Origin: Nymphaea colorata
Lineage: Eukaryota; Streptophyta; Magnoliopsida; Nymphaeales; Nymphaeaceae
NCBI RefSeq assembly: GCF_008831285.2
Contig: NC_045138.2
Location: 11,978,571-12,042,570 of the forward strand
Length of the DNA: 64,000 bases
Direction of reading: 5' to 3'
The number at the start of each line of letters is the position of its first letter. Within the stretch, counting starts at the first letter, position 1. This document shows positions 58,883-64,000 of this stretch, in pieces. A program made the position numbers and the translations under genes. The notes under the pieces were generated by a model. That model worked only from the letters and a program-made list of their open reading frames with translations. It ran no database searches and was not told the origin of the DNA.

Positions 58883-59688
58883 CACTTTAGAAGTGTAAAG
58901 GATTCTTATTTGGATGCACATTTAGGTTAGATTATGATAACAGTATTAATGGATCAACATAGGAGATAATGGGTCCATTACTTGCAAGTAGGCTTCATTT
59001 GGTGCAAGCGATTTTCTGACACTATTTGGGAGCAGCTATCAAGGTTTGGGTGCAAACAGATATGAAAGATTTGCAAATATTTTGTGCTGCAATTGCAATC
59101 CAGATCCTTGGATTCATGTATTTTGGGTGATTGTTCGCAAAAGTGTAGTGAACATTCAAGAGATCACTATTATTGGTTAAAAAGATATTTTCAGAGGACA
59201 GCTTGAAAAGAAATCGATTAATTGAGCAGAGGTTGGAAGGCCAAAGGGGCCCAAACGGTTTGTGAAAAGTTCAAAAAGAAAGCTTCAATCCAAAAACTTT
59301 GACTGAGAAATTGGGATTTGAAGACTTCAAAAAAGGAATTTTGGACCTTCAAGTCTCAACCCTAGATCTGGATCCTCATCAGTAGATCCAAAATGAAAGA
59401 GGTTGGAGGAATTCAGAAATTGGTTTTGGGCCTTATTACAATATCTCATTATTGTTCAATATTATGGCCACTAAATAATTTGAAAGATTTGGATATTGAA
59501 CTAACCATTCATAGCAACATAAGAAAATATTAATAACATAGGGAGAAGATATCAAGAATGACATGGATGTACATTTCCTAGTGCAAGATATCTATGCAAC
59601 ACAAAACCAAGTAACCTTGGGAGACATTCTTGCAAAAATAGTTGCCTTAAAATTTCCTTTGAAGTTTCAAAAGTAAATAAATATTAAT
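58883..59688. other. intergenic, no gene seen
   Basis: No domain-bearing frame or repeat structure was recognised. Confidence 0.5.
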
Positions 59689-59968
59689 GTTTAATATTTA
59701 TTTACTTTTTAAAACTTCAAGAGGCATATAAACGTAGCTGGTCGAGCTAAAGGCCTGTATAAAGGCAGATCTCTAGTTCGATTCCTGTGGGCGTTATGTT
59801 CATGTATCTTAAGGTGGTAGGATGCAACATCCAAGTTGAAGGGTGCACCATTGTTATCGCTGACATCAACATAGCTCAGGAACCCAGAGACAGAGAATGG
59901 GGGGGACCTTCGGGCTTCGTTTCGGGCGGTGGGATGAACCCATCGCTCACCCGAAATAAATATTAAAC
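59689..59968 (+). mobile_element. SINE-like or TIR element with tRNA promoter-like boxes
   Basis: An A-box-like TAGCTGGTCGAG (about 59,736) and a B-box-like TAGTTCGATTCC (about 59,774) lie about 38 bases apart on the plus strand, as in a tRNA-derived SINE. The element is bounded in two ways. A perfect 15-bp inverted repeat (GTTTAATATTTATTT at 59,689-59,703 and its complement at 59,954-59,968) suggests a TIR element. A 13-bp direct repeat AAATAAATATTAA (59,675-59,687 and 59,954-59,966) would be a target duplication for a SINE. Both cannot be right. The sequence is also a poor tRNA fold, so it is not called a tRNA gene. Confidence 0.5.
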
Positions 59969-61889
59969 ATGATGAATATAGAATGTAATCCAGAACTCCT
60001 TGAACCATACTTTCCAAAGCACACTCACCCAATAATCAAGAGTGTTAATTGCATGCCAAGTAACAGTAGTGGTGATCAACATAATCAAGTGATAGATGTG
60101 TTCTACTATGAAAACTTCTCTCAACAACCTCTTGGAAAGCAGATAGAACAGCAGTAAGAGATAATTCAAAGAGATTAAAACTGATAAGCAACAGCTTGAT
60201 AATTGCATTATACAACTACCGCCTACTCAAGATGAATTAATCCAAACAACTCCAAAGCAATTACTGAGGATTACAAGAGATCGATCAATTTTAGAAGTCA
60301 ATATAATGTCATTGGCTGCCTATCCTTATGCAAAACTTAATTTAGACGTATGATTCTTTAAATAGTAGGATCAAAATGGTTAAACGATACTTCTATTTTG
60401 GATCTAAATCTGAGTTCAAAGAACAATTCTATGATCCACGATCCTGTGTCACTTTCTAGATATGGTTCCATTTGAAATCTATACCAATTCTTATTTGGTC
60501 TATGATAAACCTTCTATTTTGAACTCACATTTCTAAGCGCAGCTATTAGATCCATGATCCAGTATGGCTTTCTAGATCTGGAGGTCTTCAAAGTCTGAAT
60601 TCATTTCTATCTAATCCATGACCCATCCTCTACCTCAGATCAAGATCTCGGTTTCAAATTGAACTATACAATCAAACAAGGATCCATGTCTATTTTGGTA
60701 CTTAAGATCTAGTTCTCATTTTTTAGACCCTAAACTTTCGTGTTTGATCAGGATTGAATCCAAAGTCCATAAGTCAACTCCTACACTGGACTCGGATAGT
60801 CATTTCAAGTACAATTCCTTCATTTATTTGTTATTCAGGATCCATATCTTCCTTGATGAATCTGGACCTCTCTATTCTAGGAAGAGCTAGGGAAGGAGGC
60901 ACCACCTTTCCTTTTCTTCTTCTTCTTTCTGTTTCCTTTTTTTCTTTTTCACACTCTCTTTCCTTCTCCCTTGTCTTCATCTCCGCCACAGCCTCTCTAT
61001 AAAAACCTATAGAGAGGATGTTCCCTCCCATGCGGTCCCTTTGTTATAAGAAGTTGTTCTCTCCCTTTCTCAGGTTCTTTCATCTCTTTCTACCAGGGTT
61101 TTCTTTCTTCTCTTGCTCTATATGCTTCCTCTTCCTTCCATGACATCCTCTGCAGATCGACTTCTTCTCTAGCCATTTCCCTAGAAGCATCTTTCCCTCT
61201 CTTCTTCTTTCTCTCCAGCAGTCCCTCTGGTGAATCCTTCTTGGAGTTGTTCCAACCAATTTCACGGTGCACGAGGATTCTTCGGTCCCATTTCTTGAAC
61301 TAACTGCAACACTTCAGCCAGCCCATGCAGCACATCGACAGCAGTTTGCGGGTGAATCCCTTCCACTTTGCTCTTTTCTTTTCTGTTTGAAATCTGCATT
61401 AGAGCAAGTTTTAATTTAGCTCTCGCAAAAGTTGAAACTGCTGATTTTTTAGTTACATCTTTCTTTGTTTTACATGTTTTGGGCTTGGGGATTCGGTAAA
61501 AAAAGGACTTTTTAGTATAAATTTAAAAATTAAGGTCTTTATGCCTTACTCAAGTGGCCTGGAATATATATATATAAGTTATCCCATTCTCTCAACTATA
61601 TGGCATGATGAACTAGAATCGTCTGATATGCTTAATGGCTATTTGTTTGATGAATTGTAAAAAAATGAAAAAATGGGCACAAAATCACCCTTTGTTTCCT
61701 TCCCTTGCATAGAGAGAACTTCCTCTCTCCCCATGTTTCCATGTCCCCTCTCTCTCCCCTCCAACATGGAGCTTACCTGTTGCTTGCTTGTAATCCGTAA
61801 GTGTGACTTTTCTCTCCCTCTAGAAACCCGTTTTATTTTGATAGCGGCTTGGATTTAATTTCGGACCCTGAGCCCAAGCTCACTCCAAA
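59969..61889. other. intergenic, no gene seen; degenerate repeat at 60,425-60,640 and CT-rich block at 60,880-61,230
   Basis: GATCCAxGATCCxGTxTxxCTTTCTAGAT recurs about 120 bases apart at 60,431 and 60,548, with a third looser copy near 60,620. The CT-rich block yields Glu/Lys or Ser/Phe frames on either strand that are compositional artefacts. A TA run lies at 61,565-61,576. Confidence 0.5.
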
Positions 61890-62160
61890 ATAAACTTTTA
61901 GATCCATATCTAAATCCAAATCTTGACCCTAAATCTAAAACAGATCTTCAGATCCATGTCCACATTCAAATCTCGACTCTAGACCCAAAACATACTTCTA
62001 GATCCATTTCCAAATCTTGACCCTAGATCCAAAACTGACCTTTAGATTTGTGTCTAAATTCAAATCTCGACCCTAGATCCAAAACAGAAATCTAGATACA
62101 TATCCAAATCCAAATTCAAGGTTTAGATCCAAAATTTACACCTCAATCCAAAATACAAAG
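61890..62160. repeat. minisatellite, about 50-bp monomer, five copies
   Basis: Successive units start near 61,900, 61,949, 61,999, 62,042 and 62,093. Each follows the pattern AGATCCATxTCxAAAT, then CAAATCTxGACCCTAGA, then CCAAAAC. The third unit is shorter, at 43 bp. Copies differ by about 10-25 per cent. Looser versions of the same words continue to about 62,275. Confidence 0.85.
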
Positions 62161-62275
62161 CCAAATGTTATAATAAAATCAAGTCCAAATTATGAAAGTG
62201 GATCCAGAAAGCTGCTCTTTAGTTTCAAAACCAAAGTTTAGATCCAAATCAAAAATTGTAACTCAAAATCCAAAG

Positions 62276-64000
62276 TAGAGTTAAAAATAACCATTTCCAA
62301 CCTTATTTAGCGCCATGTGCGTGCAAACCTTCACTTTGTTTTTCATCTCAATCTTCCACCGATTTTTTTTTTTTAGAAATATGTTTTAAGCAGAAAACAC
62401 TTGTCCAGCCCTTGTTTCGCGTCAATTAGAACGGTTTTGCGACGTAGCGAACCTAATTTGGACCTAAAATGAGTCCGAAACCATCCAAAATGAAGCTGGT
62501 TCTGCTTTTAACAAAATATCAGTTTACCCTTTAAAATTTTACTATTAGAAAAATAAATTTTTTTAGTGGACCCCACCTGCCTTGCCGCACGTCTAGCCAA
62601 ATCTGGCTAGGACGCATGGCTAGGGTGTTCTAGCCCTAGGTGCAGTGAGCTGCCGTGACAGCTCCCTGGTGCAGGTGCGCTAGCCCTGAGCATAGGGTGT
62701 TAGCATGGCTTACAGCCAATCGCTTTTAGTCAAAGCTAAATTAAAAAAAAAAAACTTGAAATTTGCATGAAAACTTTGTCGAATTAAAAATAATAAAAAA
62801 AAAAACAAATTTTGATTTTTTACTTCAAAACTCTTTATAAATACCTTTCAAATCTTCTCTTTTAAGTATGGGCTAATATCCTTGGAGAACTTCTAAAGCT
62901 TTTTCATTTAAGATTTTGGAAGTTCTTCATTTAGCTCTCTTTCCAATTTTTTTTCTTTTTATTTTCTTCTTCTTCTTCTTCTTCTTCTTTTCCAATCTTG
63001 ATAGCATGAAGAGACATCATCAACACTTTGGAGGTTCACTTGGAGAGGCTTCAGAATCATGTGGAGAAAAAATTTTGTTTACCTCCAACCGGTCCACTTA
63101 GAGATATGTATTCAATATCCCACTTGTTTTTCCCTTGTCCATACCCCCATGGTCATATAAGATAGTTTTAAAATTTTCTTTTCAGAGTCAAGAGCTACTC
63201 TTGAATGCACTGCGAGTATGAGAAATGTGAAATAAAATTTTATTTTTCTTTGTAATCTCGAAATATGTTTTATTCTTTTTTCTCATTAAATGTGTGCATT
63301 GTTTATGTGTAAAATGATGTTCACACATAGTTGATCAATTTTCCAATTAATATGTGAATGAACGGTAAAAACAAATGTTTGGGTTGATGTTTGTTTGTTA
63401 TTATGTTAATTTTTGAGGTTGAAATTTGTTCAACCCGAGAAGCACTTATAAATATATACATGCGAAAATGTATCTTTATGACATTCTTATGTTTGGTATT
63501 AATTATTTCTCTTAATTACCCAATTAAGGATCCTAAATAGAGCTTTCTTATATTACTAACTTTTCATTCAATGTCTATTTTATTTTCTCTCATTCTAACG
63601 GTCGGAGAAATAAGTCTCCTTGTAATAGATGAAATAACTATTTGCTTTTTGCATGCTTATAAAAAATTATTTGAATTGTATTTTCAAAAGAATTTCAAAA
63701 ATAATTCTTCAATGAGGCATTGGAGAGTTATCCTAAACTCTTGCATAAGTCCAAATTCTTTTATGGCATACATAGAAAAATCGAAGTCGAAAATACTCCA
63801 AGTTATCTTTTGATTTTCATTTTTTTTATACAATATATACCTATATTCTTCTCTTTCTAAAATATTCTTCTCTTTCTCTCTCTCTTTTTGATTTAAAATC
63901 TTCTTATATATATATCATTCTAAAATCTTTCTCTTTGTTTCTCTCTCTTCGATTTAAACTTTTCTTTTATAAAATTTTACATACATATATAGACACATAC
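62276..64000. other. intergenic, no gene seen
   Basis: AT-rich, with a GC-rich CTAGCC-word patch at 62,565-62,720, a CTT microsatellite at about 62,964-62,990 and CT runs near 63,850-63,950. The short frames have no domains. Confidence 0.5.

Noticed and set aside
59700-59790. A functional tRNA gene
   Set aside because: A- and B-box-like words are present, but no cloverleaf with a paired acceptor stem was found. SINE or another mobile element is more likely.
60831-61280. Glu/Lys-rich minus-strand frames
   Set aside because: Compositional artefacts of a CT-rich block. There are no splice signals or domains.

Overview
The window is nuclear DNA from a flowering plant. It has AT-rich intergenic DNA, large introns (one of about 6.4 kb), plant-type gene families, several classes of decayed transposon, an endogenous plant pararetrovirus, and an insert of plant mitochondrial rps3. 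The species cannot be fixed from the sequence. Long introns filled with old repeats would suit an early-diverging angiosperm (water-lily or magnoliid type), but that is only an impression. No bacterial feature, CRISPR array or intact rRNA/tRNA gene was seen.

Two protein-coding genes can be assembled with confidence. (1) A plus-strand gene at 22,231-30,419 encodes a 294-aa RNA-binding protein with three CCCH zinc fingers and one KH domain, built from three exons with exact GT-AG junctions. (2) A minus-strand gene at 53,701-49,486 encodes a 757-aa nuclear protein with an N-terminal SANT/Myb domain, a middle bromodomain and a C-terminal AT-hook, also from three exons. Its bromodomain carries Tyr where acetyl-lysine readers have Asn. 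A third, unidentified plus-strand gene may end at 2,520, but only its last two exons are proposed. The genes are unrelated in function and form no cluster.

The rest is a layered graveyard of mobile DNA. 1-8.6 kb: AT-rich sequence, one short terminal-inverted-repeat (TIR) element and a tandem repeat. 8.6-9.9 kb: a Ty3/Gypsy gag scrap abutting a broken mitochondrial rps3 copy. 10-14.7 kb: anonymous DNA with a repeat present as a tandem pair and as an inverted copy. 15.1-21.2 kb: a minus-strand endogenous pararetrovirus relic (movement protein, coat region, reverse transcriptase, RNase H in that order), interrupted by an 822-bp DNA transposon with a perfect 9-bp target duplication. 31-49 kb: AT-rich duplications, MITEs, a degenerate Ty1/Copia element, a nested word-repeat element and a dead hAT transposase. 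54-64 kb: more MITEs, a SINE-like or TIR element with tRNA promoter-like boxes, and a 50-bp minisatellite.

No new defence or metabolic system was found. The most unusual observations are the Tyr-type bromodomain, an 84-bp in-frame tandem duplication inside the CCCH gene's long intron, and a set of unrelated-looking TIR elements that share one architecture: terminal repeats, about 8-bp target duplications, and a body made of one degenerate short word.
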